From NCBI RefSeq assembly GCF_016758175.1, contig NZ_QYAB01000004.1, forward strand, positions 277,795 through 341,794: DNA of 64,000 bases, written 5' to 3'. Origin of the DNA: Leucobacter zeae (lineage in GTDB: Bacteria; Actinomycetota; Actinomycetes; Actinomycetales; Microbacteriaceae). The notes below the pieces were generated by a model. That model was given only the letters and a program-made list of their open reading frames with translations, made no database searches and had not been told where the DNA came from. Positions 8,091 through 16,485 of the stretch are shown here, piece after piece (the stretch's first letter is position 1; each line of letters opens with the position of its first letter). Both the position numbers and the translations under genes were made by a program.

Positions 8091-8585
8091 ATGGCCAGCT
8101 CGGCACTCACCGAGGACGTGGATCGCCTCGTCGCCCGCGTCGCCGCCCGAGCACAGGCATCGGCGCGCAGCGTCGCCGTCGCCGAGTCGCTGACCGGGGG
8201 CCAGCTGGCGACCGCGCTCTCGTCGGGCGATGGCTCGGGCGAGTGGTTCCGGGGCGGGATCGTCGCCTACCACCCCGAGGTGAAGTACGACCTGCTCCGA
8301 GCCCCGCACGGCCCGGTCGTCACGCCCGAGACCGCGACGGCGATGGCGCACGCCTGCCGACGCCTGCTCGGGGCCGACTGCGCCGTCGCGCTCACGGGCG
8401 TCGGCGGTCCCGGCCCCGAGGAGGGTCGGCCTGCGGGCACCGTATTCCTCGCCTCGGCGGGGACGGACGGCGACGGATCGGTCGCGGGATTCCGCTTCGA
8501 CGGCGATCCGATCGCCGTGATCGAGCAGTCGATCATCGCGGCGCTCACCGCCCTCGTCGCCGAGCTGGAGCAGCCGGACGCCTGA
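8091..8585 (+). CDS. pncC: CinA-family nicotinamide-nucleotide amidase (PncC type)
   Basis: A 164-residue stand-alone CinA C-terminal domain. Motifs are VAVAESLTGGQLATAL with the catalytic Ser near residue 38 and Thr, FRGGIVAYHPEVKYDLL, and LTGVGGPGPEEGRPAGTVFLA, all hallmarks of the NMN amidase family that deamidates nicotinamide mononucleotide to nicotinate mononucleotide for NAD recycling. The ATG follows AGGAG. Length is normal for the single-domain form (about 160). It is transcribed alone, away from recA, where many actinobacteria carry cinA. Confidence 0.9.
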   Translation: MASSALTEDVDRLVARVAARAQASARSVAVAESLTGGQLATALSSGDGSGEWFRGGIVAYHPEVKYDLLRAPHGPVVTPETATAMAHACRRLLGADCAVALTGVGGPGPEEGRPAGTVFLASAGTDGDGSVAGFRFDGDPIAVIEQSIIAALTALVAELEQPDA

Positions 8586-8601
8586 GACCCGCGGTTCCGC
8601 G

Positions 8602-9048
8602 CTACTCGGCGAACTTCGGCGCCCGCGCCTCGCACCGCACCGGTGCGCCGGCCTCTCCGGTCTCCGAGGCGATCTCGCGAGTGCCGTCGATCAGGATGCG
8701 GCAGGTCGCGCGGGTGCCCGCGGGCGGCTCCGCACTGACCCTCGCCAGGTCGCCCACTCGAACGATCGACTCGACCGACCAGGGCGACGCCCCGTCGCCC
8801 GAGGCGGGTGCGCCCATCGAAGCCTGCTCGGTCGTCTGGGCATCGGATCGCGTCCGCGTGTCGAGATAGGTGATGCCGGTCGGGAGGTCGGAGTCGCCGC
8901 CCTCGAGGGACACCTCGTAGGTGATGGCCCAGGCGTCTCCTGAGCCCAGCATCTCCGTGACCGCGCTGCAGCCCGCGAGCGGGCCGGCGAGGAGGGCGAT
9001 GGCTCCGGCCAAGGGAATGAGTCGCAGTTTCGATCGAGACGAGTTCAT
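8602..9048 (-). CDS. MmpS-like lipoprotein
   Basis: A 148-residue protein. Residues 1-27 form a lipoprotein signal peptide: basic start, hydrophobic core, and lipobox LAGC. The mature part follows the pattern of mycobacterial MmpS accessory proteins: ITYEVSLEGG at the start, a Trp (SPWSVESIV) in the middle, and RATCRILIDG plus a closing C, which would pair as a disulphide. The start at 9048 overlaps the murG stop (ATGA), showing translational coupling with murG; an in-frame upstream start is unlikely. MmpS proteins partner MmpL exporters in the envelope, and an MMPL gene lies 1 kb away. Family assignment is by pattern, not by search. Confidence 0.6.
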   Translation of the reverse strand: MNSSRSKLRLIPLAGAIALLAGPLAGCSAVTEMLGSGDAWAITYEVSLEGGDSDLPTGITYLDTRTRSDAQTTEQASMGAPASGDGASPWSVESIVRVGDLARVSAEPPAGTRATCRILIDGTREIASETGEAGAPVRCEARAPKFAE

Positions 9049-10226
9049 GCCTTCGATCCTGCCGCGCTGCGCCCTCGGCGCCATCGGCCCCCGGTTCCAT
9101 CCGGGCGTCCCGCGGTGCCGGGTCCTGCTCCTCCCCCGGTACGAGACGCGCTCGCAAGCGCACGGTCCGCCAGCGCGATGAGACGATCCGACCCGTCGCG
9201 CGCTCCGAGCGCGCCCGCCGCTCCGCCCATCCGAGCACGCGCTTCGGCATCGCGCAGCAGCGGCGCGATGCGGTCGAGCAGGCGGTCGGCCGTGAGGTCG
9301 GCATCATCGATGCGCAGCGCCCCGCCCGCCCGCACCACGGGTTCGGCGTTGCGGGCCTGCTCGCCGTTGCCGACCGCATAGGGGACGTAGACCGCCGGGA
9401 TCCCGAGCGCGCTGAGCTCGGCGACGGTGGCCGCCCCGGAACGGCACACGACCAGGTCCGCGAGCGCGTAGGCGAGATCCATGCGGTCGACGTAGGGGAC
9501 GACCGCGCGCCCCGGCGCCCCCTCGGGATCGACCTCACCGGCCTTGTCTCCACCGGTGGCGTGGAGCACCTGCCAACCCGCCGCGAGGACACCGGGCCAG
9601 GCAGCGGCGAGCGCGTGATTGATGCGGCGCGCGCCGGTCGAGCCGCCGAACACGAGCAGCACCGGGCGATCGGCGTCGAGCCCGAAATGCGCGGCGGCCT
9701 CGGCTCGCAGCACCGGCCGGTCGAGGCGCGCGAGCTCGGCGCGCAGCGGCATGCCGACGACCTCGCCCCGGCGCAGCGGCGTGCCGGGGAACGCGACGCC
9801 GACGGCAGCCGCACGCCCGGCCGCCCGTGCGTTCGCGAGCCCCGGCCTGACGTTGGCCTCGTGCACGACGTACGGCACCCCTTCGCGCCGCGCGGCGGCG
9901 TACCCGGGGGCTGCCGCATATCCGCCGAACCCGATCACGACGTCGATGCCGCGCTCCCGGATGAGTCCGCGCGCACGGCGCACGGCGGCGCGATAGCGCG
10001 CGGGGAAGCGCAGCGCCCGCAGGTCGGGCTTCCGCGGGAACGGCGCCTTCGGAATCGTCTCGAGCGCGTAGCCGCGCGCGGGCACGAGCCGCGCCTCGAG
10101 CCCCTCGGCGGTGCCGAGCACGACGACCCCGTCCGCGGCCGAGCGTTCGCGCAGACGGTCGGCGACGGCGAGCAGCGGATTGACGTGGCCGGCGGTGCCG
10201 CCCCCGGCGAGCAGGTACGTGGTCAT
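9045..10226 (-). CDS. murG: MurG-like UDP-GlcNAc transferase
   Basis: A 393-residue GT28 glycosyltransferase. The N-terminal GGGTAGHVNPLLAVADRL is the MurG GGTxGHxxPALA loop. It is followed by VVIGFGGYAAAPGYAAAR and VVHEANVRPGLAN for lipid I binding, then VFGGSTGARRIN and the donor-binding VVCRSGAATVAELSALGIPAVYVPY with a later EQARNAE. These are the catalytic and UDP-GlcNAc signatures. It adds GlcNAc to lipid I on the inner membrane face. It is not in a dcw cluster (no mur or fts neighbours), so it may be a second copy. It is divergent from alr-ddl, which suggests a shared wall-modification theme. Confidence 0.85.
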   Translation of the reverse strand: MTTYLLAGGGTAGHVNPLLAVADRLRERSAADGVVVLGTAEGLEARLVPARGYALETIPKAPFPRKPDLRALRFPARYRAAVRRARGLIRERGIDVVIGFGGYAAAPGYAAARREGVPYVVHEANVRPGLANARAAGRAAAVGVAFPGTPLRRGEVVGMPLRAELARLDRPVLRAEAAAHFGLDADRPVLLVFGGSTGARRINHALAAAWPGVLAAGWQVLHATGGDKAGEVDPEGAPGRAVVPYVDRMDLAYALADLVVCRSGAATVAELSALGIPAVYVPYAVGNGEQARNAEPVVRAGGALRIDDADLTADRLLDRIAPLLRDAEARARMGGAAGALGARDGSDRLIALADRALASASRTGGGAGPGTAGRPDGTGGRWRRGRSAAGSKA

Positions 10227-10313
10227 CCGACCAGGATGCCCCGGGGCGCATATCGCCGCCGTATCGATCGGGGCATACGCCGCCGCAACACCCGGGGCGC
10301 TTGGCTCTGAGGC

Positions 10314-11579
10314 ATGCACTCGAACGCTTCGGAACTCATCGTCCACGACGACGCGATCCGCCGGAACACCGCCTTCTTCCGGGCGGTGACCGGCGGGCGC
10401 CTCATGGCCGTGCTCAAGGCCGACGCGTTCGGACACGGCGATGTCGCGCACACGGTGCTCGATGCGGGCGCACGCTCGATCGGGGTGACCGGCATCGACG
10501 AGGCCCTCGCCCTGCGCACCGACGGGGTGGCCGCGCCGATCCTGAGCTGGCTGAACGCGCCCGATGCCGAGTTCGAGTCCGCGCTGCTCGGGCGCATCGA
10601 GCTCTCCGTGCCGAGTCCCGAGCTGCTGCACGCGATCGCGGGGGCCGCACGCCGCGTCGGGGTCGCCGCGCGCGTGCACCTGCACGTCGACGCGGGGATC
10701 GGGCGCGACGGCTGCCCGGCGCGCGACTGGGCGGCGCTCTGCGCGCTCGCTCGCGAGCACGAGGCCGCGGGCACAATCCGCGTCGTCGGGGTGATGGGTC
10801 ACCTGTCGTGCGCCGAGACCCCGGGGCACCCGCAGACCGCGCGCGAGCGGCTCGTCTTCGCGAACGCGGTCCGCACCGCCCGCAGGCGCGGGCTGGACCC
10901 GCGCCTCATCCACCTCGCGGCGACCGCGGCGACGCTGAACGGGGAGGGCGGCGGGTTCGGCCCGCACCGCGTCGGCGCCGGCCTGTTCGGGATCGACCCG
11001 AGCGGTACGACCGATGCCCTGCGCCCGGCGCTCACCCTGCGATCGACCGTCGTGTCCGCGCGGGAGGCGCCGGCGGGCACCGGAGTGGGCTACGGCCACG
11101 ACTTCGTCACCGCGGAACGCGGCAGCCTCGCGCTCGTGCCCCTCGGCTACGGCGACGGGCTTCCCCGCGCGGCCGCAGGGCGGGCCGAGGTGCTCGTGCG
11201 CGGACGACGACGACCCGTGGTCGGCCGGATCTCGATGGACATGATCGTGGTCGACACGGGCGACGATCTCGTCCGCGCGGGCGAGCCCGTCACGGTCTTC
11301 GGGCCGGGAGACGCCGGGGAGCCCACGGTCGCCGAGTGGGCGGACTGGGCCGGCACGATCGCGCACGAGATCGTCACCGGCGTCGGAGCCCGCGGCGCAC
11401 GCGCGCGGCGGATCCACGACCGGATCCCTGCCGACCGCACCGGCACCGCTCGCACCGGCATACTCCCCGCCGACCTCGGTCCCACCGATTCCGCCGCCCC
11501 CGTCCACCACCTGCAAGGAGACCCATCATGCCGATTCCCCCGACCGCACCCGCACCCGCTCCCGCGATCGGCCGCGTAG
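10314..11579 (+). CDS. alr: Alanine racemase family (PLP)
   Basis: A 421-residue fold type III racemase. The PLP lysine is K35 in MAVLKADAFGHGD. GVGYGHDF carries the second catalytic Tyr, and GRISMDMIVVD is the substrate-loop motif. It interconverts L- and D-alanine (or D-serine) for peptidoglycan. The catalytic protein ends near residue 370; the last about 50 residues are an Ala/Pro-rich tail whose coding sequence overlaps the next gene by 52 bp, an unusually long overlap. It lacks the membrane domain of VanT serine racemases. With the D-Ala-D-X ligase it forms a two-gene unit divergent from murG. Confidence 0.88.
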   Translation: MHSNASELIVHDDAIRRNTAFFRAVTGGRLMAVLKADAFGHGDVAHTVLDAGARSIGVTGIDEALALRTDGVAAPILSWLNAPDAEFESALLGRIELSVPSPELLHAIAGAARRVGVAARVHLHVDAGIGRDGCPARDWAALCALAREHEAAGTIRVVGVMGHLSCAETPGHPQTARERLVFANAVRTARRRGLDPRLIHLAATAATLNGEGGGFGPHRVGAGLFGIDPSGTTDALRPALTLRSTVVSAREAPAGTGVGYGHDFVTAERGSLALVPLGYGDGLPRAAAGRAEVLVRGRRRPVVGRISMDMIVVDTGDDLVRAGEPVTVFGPGDAGEPTVAEWADWAGTIAHEIVTGVGARGARARRIHDRIPADRTGTARTGILPADLGPTDSAAPVHHLQGDPSCRFPRPHPHPLPRSAA

Positions 11580-12508
11580 CGGTCATCGGGGGCGGAGCGA
11601 ACGACGAGCACAGCGTCTCGCTCGCTTCGGCCGCCGCCGTGGTGCGCGCGGTCCATGAGCTCGGCCTGACCGCGGTCCCCCTGACGATCGCCGAGGACGG
11701 TTCGTGGCGCGATGCGCACGGCGCCCCGCTGCCCGCGCACGACGCCGTCGCCCTCCTCACGGGGTGCGACGCCGCGTTCCCCGCGCTGCATGGCGTCCGC
11801 GGCGAGGACGGCTCGATCGCGGGCCTGCTCGACCTCTGCGGGGTGCCGTGCGCGGGATCGCCGGTGCGAGCGGGCGCGCTGGGGATGGACAAGCACGCGA
11901 CGAAGCTGCTCGCCGAGTCGCTCGGGATCGCGACCGCGCGATCCCGAGTCGTGCTGCCGAGGCAGCACGTCACCGAGATCGGCTGCGGCGTCCCGCTCGT
12001 GGTGAAGCCCACGACCGGCGGGTCGAGCAACGGCGTGTTCGTGGTCACCGATCCCGACGCGCTCGTCGACACCGTCGAGCAGGCCAGACGCTTCGGCGAC
12101 AGCGTGCTGATCGAGGAGTACGTGGTCGGGCGCGAAGTCGACGTCGCCGTGTTCCGCGACCGCGCCGGCGCGCTCCGGATCGGGGCGCCGCTCGAGATCG
12201 GGGTCGCTGCCGGCGGCGTCTTCGGCGTCGCCGAGAAGTACGACGGCACCGCGGAGTTCACCGTGCCCGCCGCCATCGCAGACGACGATGCCGCGGCGAT
12301 CCGGGAGGCCGCGGCGCGGCTGTACGTTGCGCTCGGGTGCGCCGGGGTCGCCCGCTTCGACTTCTTCCTCACCGATTCGGGGCCGATCCTGAACGAGGTG
12401 AACACGGCACCGGGGATGACCGAGCAGTCTCAGGTGCCGCGCATGTACGCGGCCGTCGGCCTCGGCTATGCGGCGTTGATCCGGGAGCTCCTCTACGCCG
12501 CCGTCTGA
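11528..12508 (+). CDS. ddl: D-Ala-D-X ligase (Ddl/Van family, ATP-grasp)
   Basis: A 326-residue ATP-grasp ligase. HSVSLASAAAV is the family HxxS motif, FPALHGVRGEDG the first D-Ala site, VKPTTGGSSNGV the glycine loop, and LNEVNTAPGMTEQS the Mg-binding end. The omega loop reads EKYDGTAEFTVPA; an EKY start there resembles VanC/VanG-type D-Ala-D-Ser ligases as I recall them, while ordinary Ddl usually has AKY. Specificity therefore cannot be assumed to be D-Ala-D-Ala. Start chosen at 11528, with AAGGAG nine bases upstream. It is slightly short for the family (usually 340-370). It is cotranscribed with the racemase. Confidence 0.87.
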   Translation: MPIPPTAPAPAPAIGRVAVIGGGANDEHSVSLASAAAVVRAVHELGLTAVPLTIAEDGSWRDAHGAPLPAHDAVALLTGCDAAFPALHGVRGEDGSIAGLLDLCGVPCAGSPVRAGALGMDKHATKLLAESLGIATARSRVVLPRQHVTEIGCGVPLVVKPTTGGSSNGVFVVTDPDALVDTVEQARRFGDSVLIEEYVVGREVDVAVFRDRAGALRIGAPLEIGVAAGGVFGVAEKYDGTAEFTVPAAIADDDAAAIREAAARLYVALGCAGVARFDFFLTDSGPILNEVNTAPGMTEQSQVPRMYAAVGLGYAALIRELLYAAV

Positions 12509-12524
12509 ACCGCGGCAGCAGAGC

Positions 12525-13241
12525 TCACGCGCCCAGCGCGCCGACCGCGTGCGCGATCACGAGGGCGACGAGCACGAACGACGTGAGGCTCTGCACCGTG
12601 AGCAGCAGTTTGGCGCGCGGGCGGACGGGCACGCCCGCGCCCGGGCTGAACGCCATCGACGCCACAGCGGCCTCGTAGAAGTAGTCGATGTAGCTCGGGC
12701 GCCAGTCGCTGCGCGGCGCCGACTGCTCGGAGACCTCCTCGCTCGTCTCCTCGTCCTCGTCCTGCGGGAAGCGGAAATCCGCGGGCGGCAGGTCGTCGCG
12801 GTCGCGCTGGCGTCTGCGCACCGGGCCGCCGCGATCCAGCTCCCACATGAGCAGGCTGAACGCGATGAGGTTGGTCGCCCAGACCTGCGCCGCCGCAGCC
12901 AGGATCTCGGGGCCGTCGCCCGGCTTCGTGGTGACGAGCTGGACGACCGTGTGGACGAGCGCCGCGAGGTTCATCACGACCAGCACGACGACGAGCGCGA
13001 GCGAGGCGAACCGGAACAGGCGGGCGCGACGCTCGCGCCCCGTCGGCTTGATGATCGAGATCGCCACCAGGAGCGCCGCCGCCACGACGACGACGGGCAG
13101 GCGCAGCCAGAGCGGCTGGATGTCACTGGGGAGGAAGCCGTAGAGCAGGATCGCCGTGACCGTTGCGGCCGCAGCCGGGAGCCGGTGCTCGCCGCGAGCA
13201 TTCCGGCGGATCTGTCTCCTGTCGTCGTCCGAGAGCGCCAT
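12525..13241 (-). CDS. Membrane protein, DUF1345-like
   Basis: A 238-residue protein with five predicted helices: two at about 22-60, one at 78-100, one at 112-132 and one C-terminal at 210-235. An acidic, charged loop (DEDEETSEEVSEQ) lies before the SYIDYFYEAAVASMAFSPG segment. That Tyr-rich segment followed by a terminal helix resembles the end of DUF1345 membrane proteins, which recall potassium-channel pores, but this is a weak match. It lies downstream of the VanZ homologue on the same strand with a 47-bp gap and converges on ddl with 16 bp between stops. No function is claimed. Confidence 0.65.
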   Translation of the reverse strand: MALSDDDRRQIRRNARGEHRLPAAAATVTAILLYGFLPSDIQPLWLRLPVVVVAAALLVAISIIKPTGRERRARLFRFASLALVVVLVVMNLAALVHTVVQLVTTKPGDGPEILAAAAQVWATNLIAFSLLMWELDRGGPVRRRQRDRDDLPPADFRFPQDEDEETSEEVSEQSAPRSDWRPSYIDYFYEAAVASMAFSPGAGVPVRPRAKLLLTVQSLTSFVLVALVIAHAVGALGA

Positions 13242-13288
13242 GCCCGTCACTGTCGCACGCCTCCCGCTCCACCGGTAGGGGCTTGATT

Positions 13289-13852
13289 TCAGGCCGTCGG
13301 CACTGCTTCCGACCACCGGAATCGGTCGACGAGGCGCGCGAGCACTGGCACGCGCGCGAGCAGCACGAACACCCCGTAGCCGAGCATGCCGCCCGCGGTG
13401 TTGCAGATGAAGTCGCTGACATCGGCGATGTGCCCGCCGCCGAGCGGGAGCTGCACCGCCAGTTGCGTCAGCTCGATCGCGAGGCTCGTGGCGGCGACCG
13501 CAGCGAGCGCCCGCCCCCAGCTCGGCCGCGCGAGCAGCAGCGGGACGAGGATGCCGATGGGCACGAACACGAGGACGTTCATGAGCGCATCCGCGATCTC
13601 GTAGTCGGCGAACGGCACGAGCACGACGCCCGGAACCCAGGATTCCTCGCGGGCCGGCGGGTTGCGGTAGATCGGGAACACCGTGTTGGCCAGGATCCCG
13701 GCGGCGTAGACCGCGACCGCTCCGGCGACGGCGGCGCGCGCGACCGAGAACCGCCGGCTCGCGGTCAGACGCCACAGCAGCAGCGCGAAGACCACGAGTC
13801 CGAACGGGATCGCGACGGGCAGCACGGGGATCTCATCGAAGGGATTGCTCAT
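13289..13852 (-). CDS. VanZ-family membrane protein
   Basis: A 187-residue protein with four to five helices. It shows the VanZ pattern: NVLVFVPIGILVPLLL in helix 2-3, then SLAIELTQLAVQLP with the conserved E and Q, and HIADVSDFICNTAGGMLGYG, the D-x-x-D/N-T-x-G motif. VanZ homologues confer low-level teicoplanin tolerance in enterococci; most actinobacterial members are uncharacterised. Closeness to the racemase, ligase and murG suggests a cell-wall role but they are not in one operon with it. Confidence 0.82.
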   Translation of the reverse strand: MSNPFDEIPVLPVAIPFGLVVFALLLWRLTASRRFSVARAAVAGAVAVYAAGILANTVFPIYRNPPAREESWVPGVVLVPFADYEIADALMNVLVFVPIGILVPLLLARPSWGRALAAVAATSLAIELTQLAVQLPLGGGHIADVSDFICNTAGGMLGYGVFVLLARVPVLARLVDRFRWSEAVPTA

Positions 13853-13922
13853 CGCCGCCGATGCTATCGGTTCCGCGCACCGACGCCCTGAAAGGGGCGC
13901 CGACTCAGGTCGCCCCGGAGGC

Positions 13923-14327
13923 TCAGCGCACGAGGTCGACGATGAGCGCTCTGACCTTTCGGCCGATCTCGTCCCGGATCGGGCGCACTGCCTCGATGCC
14001 CTGCCCGGCGGGATCCTCGAGTTTCCAGTCCTCGTAGCGCTTGCCCGGGAAGAATGGGCAGGCGTCGCCGCAGCCCATCGTGATCACGACGTCGGAGTCC
14101 TGGACGGCCTCGATGGTAAGCACTTTGGGCTGTTCAGCGGTGATGTCGATGCCCTCCTCGCGCATCGCCTCGACGGCGACGGGGTTGATCTGGTCGGCGG
14201 GCATGGACCCGGCAGAGCGGACCTCGACGCGGTCGCCCGCGAGCTCGCGGAGCCAGCCGGCGGCCATCTGGGAGCGGCCGGCGTTGTGGACGCAGACGAA
14301 GAGGACGGAGGGCTTCTGGTCAGTCAT
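13923..14327 (-). CDS. arsC: Arsenate reductase, low-molecular-weight phosphatase type
   Basis: A 134-residue thioredoxin-type ArsC. The P-loop is CVHNAGRS (CX5R with the nucleophilic Cys), followed by SAGSMPA. The redox cysteines lie in TMGCGDACPFFPG, matching the second and third Cys of the Cys triad. The DPAGQ motif holds the acid Asp. It reduces arsenate to arsenite in the cytoplasm, which Acr3 then expels. It is the last gene of the acr3-arsRC-arsC operon, 15 bp after the fusion gene. Confidence 0.93.
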   Translation of the reverse strand: MTDQKPSVLFVCVHNAGRSQMAAGWLRELAGDRVEVRSAGSMPADQINPVAVEAMREEGIDITAEQPKVLTIEAVQDSDVVITMGCGDACPFFPGKRYEDWKLEDPAGQGIEAVRPIRDEIGRKVRALIVDLVR

Positions 14328-14342
14328 GGTCGTTCGCTTCTT

Positions 14343-15347
14343 TCAGTCGGTGAGCGTGGCGAGGAGCCCCCGGACGCGGCCCTCGATGTCGTGGCGGATC
14401 GCGGCCACGCCCTCTGGCGAGGCCAGCGCGGGGTCTCCGACGGCCCAGTCCTCGTAGCGGGCGCCGGGAATGATCGGGCACACGTCCCCGCAGCCCATGG
14501 TGACCACCACGTCGGCCGCACGCACGGCGTCGTCGGTGAGGGGCTTCGGGAACGCCGTCTCAGGCTCCTGCGCGCCCTCGATCTCGGTGAGCAGGGAGCG
14601 CACGTGCGGGTGCACGTCCGACGCGGGGGTGGAGCCTGCGGAGCGGGCGATGACACGGCCTTCGGCGAGCCGGTTGACGATCGCGGCGGCGAGCTGGGAG
14701 CGGCCCGCGTTCTGCACGCACACGAACAGCACCTGCGGAACGCCGGCAGTCCGATCCCGGGTCAGGTCCGCGAGTCGCTGCCGGGCGAACCGTTCGGTCA
14801 ACGGGATCAGGTGCGCCGTCAGCTTCGCAGAACACGCCAGGCCGGCGTAGGACTCGCGCACGATCGCGATCACGAGTTCCCGGTGCAGCCCGGTCAGCTC
14901 GTCCGCGAGCTCATCGGCGAGCCGGGTCACGCGGGCGTCCATCTGCTGCAGCGCCTCGGCCCGCACTGCGGTGTCCTCGGGCTCGTCGGTGACGACCGCG
15001 GCGGGAGCGAACGCGTCGAGGAGGGACGCGACGGCGCGCTGCTTGCCCGGGGCGATGCGGTAGTACACCCATGTGCCGCGCCGCTCCGACAGCAGCATCC
15101 CGGTCTCCTTCAGCACTTTCAGGTGATGGGAGACGGTCGGCTGCGAGACCTCGGCGAGGTCGGCGAGGTCGCACACGCAGGACTCGCCGCGCGGGTCGGT
15201 CGCGATCGCCGAGAGCATCCGCAGCCGCAGCGGGTCGGCGAGCGCTTTCAGAGCCCCGGCCACGGTAGTCGCGGCCTCGGTCCCGATGGCATGCGCCGTG
15301 GACGGCGCGCACGCGTCGGCGTCGGAGGTGACGGCGGTGTGGTTCAT
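14343..15347 (-). CDS. arsRC: ArsR::ArsC fusion (arsenic repressor plus arsenate reductase)
   Basis: A 334-residue fusion. Residues 25-115 are an ArsR/SmtB winged helix with the arsenite-binding CVCDLADL motif on the recognition segment and VSQPTVSHHLKVLKE. Residues 125-205 form an all-helical linker of unknown role. Residues 205-334 are a complete ArsC with P-loop CVQNAGRS and GCGDVCPIIPG, so both reductase halves needed for turnover are present. The ATG at 15347 overlaps the acr3 stop. It is a naturally fused sensor and enzyme, a form I recall in Microbacterium ars operons. It probably represses the acr3 promoter and also reduces arsenate, giving two reductases in the operon. Confidence 0.92.
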   Translation of the reverse strand: MNHTAVTSDADACAPSTAHAIGTEAATTVAGALKALADPLRLRMLSAIATDPRGESCVCDLADLAEVSQPTVSHHLKVLKETGMLLSERRGTWVYYRIAPGKQRAVASLLDAFAPAAVVTDEPEDTAVRAEALQQMDARVTRLADELADELTGLHRELVIAIVRESYAGLACSAKLTAHLIPLTERFARQRLADLTRDRTAGVPQVLFVCVQNAGRSQLAAAIVNRLAEGRVIARSAGSTPASDVHPHVRSLLTEIEGAQEPETAFPKPLTDDAVRAADVVVTMGCGDVCPIIPGARYEDWAVGDPALASPEGVAAIRHDIEGRVRGLLATLTD

Positions 15348-16441
15348 GACGTCCTCGATTCGGTGGCGTAGGGGTCGGTGTGGAACCAGGTCTTCGCGGC
15401 CCAGAGCGAGACGTAGACGAGACCCACGAGCACGGGCACCTCGATGAGCGGGCCGACGACCCCCGCGAGGGCCTGGCCGGATGCCGCGCCGAAGGTGCCG
15501 ATCGCGACCGCGATCGCGAGCTCGAAGTTGTTGCCCGCCGCGGTGAACGCGAGCGTCGCCGACCGTGCGTAGCCCAGGCCGAGTGCCTTGCCGAGCAGGA
15601 TGCCGGCGAACCACATCAGCGCGAAGTAGACCAGCAGTGGCAGCGCGATGCGGGCGACGTCCATCGGGTGGGAGGTGACCTGCTTGCCCTGCAGGGCGAA
15701 CAGCAGCACGATCGTGAACAGCAACCCGTAGAGCGCCCACGGCCCGATCCTCGGGAGGAACCTCTCCTCGTACCAGTCGCGACCACGGCGCTTCTCACCG
15801 GCGAAACGGGACGCGAAGCCCGCGATGAGCGGGACGCCGAGGAACACGAGCACGTTCATCGCGATCTGCCAGACCGAGACCTCCAGTCCCTGCGCGTCCA
15901 GGCCCAGCCAGCCCGGCAGCACGGTCAGGTAGAACCAGCCCAGTAGCGCGAACGCGACCACCTGAAATGCCGAGTTGATCGCGACCAGCACCGCGGTCGC
16001 CTCGCGGTCGCCGCAGGCGAGGTCGTTCCAGATCACCACCATCGCGATGCAGCGGGCGAGTCCGACGATGATCAGTCCGGTCCGGTACTCCGGCAGGTCC
16101 GGCAGGAAGATCCACGCGAGCGCGAACATCACCGCGGGCCCCACGAGCCAGTTCAACACGAGCGAGGAGAGGAGCAGCTTCTTGTCCCCGGTGACCGCGG
16201 CGACCCTGTCGTAGCGGACCTTCGCGAGCACCGGATACATCATCACCAGCAGGCCCAGCCCGATGGGGATCGAGATCCCGCCGACCTCCATCGCAGACAG
16301 CGCGTCGGAGAGCGCGGGCACGAAGCGTCCGAGCAGGAGGCCCGCGATCATGGCGAGGCCGATCCACAACGGCAGCCACTTGTCGAGTGTAGAGAGCCGT
16401 TTCGGTGCGGTGCGGGCGCTCCCCAGCGCGATAGCGTTCAT
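15344..16441 (-). CDS. acr3: Arsenite efflux permease Acr3
   Basis: A 365-residue protein with ten predicted helices. Diagnostic Acr3 segments are LARCIAMVVIWNDLACGD, with the conserved arsenite-binding Cys in helix 4, and FTAAGNNFELAIAVAIGTFG in helix 9. It exports arsenite across the cytoplasmic membrane, driven by the proton gradient. It is the first gene of the operon, with repeats in the upstream leader likely bound by the ArsR domain of the second gene. Length is normal (about 350-370). Confidence 0.95.
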   Translation of the reverse strand: MNAIALGSARTAPKRLSTLDKWLPLWIGLAMIAGLLLGRFVPALSDALSAMEVGGISIPIGLGLLVMMYPVLAKVRYDRVAAVTGDKKLLLSSLVLNWLVGPAVMFALAWIFLPDLPEYRTGLIIVGLARCIAMVVIWNDLACGDREATAVLVAINSAFQVVAFALLGWFYLTVLPGWLGLDAQGLEVSVWQIAMNVLVFLGVPLIAGFASRFAGEKRRGRDWYEERFLPRIGPWALYGLLFTIVLLFALQGKQVTSHPMDVARIALPLLVYFALMWFAGILLGKALGLGYARSATLAFTAAGNNFELAIAVAIGTFGAASGQALAGVVGPLIEVPVLVGLVYVSLWAAKTWFHTDPYATESRTS

Positions 16442-16457
16442 CAGTGCAGGCTCGCAA

Positions 16458-16485
16458 TCTATATCGATGCTGATCTATATCAACG
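16458..16485 (-). promoter_or_regulatory. Direct repeats in the acr3 leader, candidate ArsR operator
   Basis: ATCTATATCGATG (16458-16470) and ATCTATATCAACG (16473-16485) are near-identical direct repeats 15 bp apart, starting 17 bp before the acr3 ATG. On the coding strand they give two GATATAGAT cores. AT-rich repeats in a GC-rich genome directly before an ars operon are a natural ArsR target. Exact -35/-10 boxes could not be set. Confidence 0.45.

Noticed and set aside
9045..11516. 823-codon frame extending murG upstream across alr
   Set aside because: Only the part from 10226 has MurG motifs; upstream is antisense to the alanine racemase.
12525..13775. Fusion of the DUF1345-like protein with an upstream 178-codon extension
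   Set aside because: The extension is a shifted frame of the VanZ gene; the real start is near 13241.
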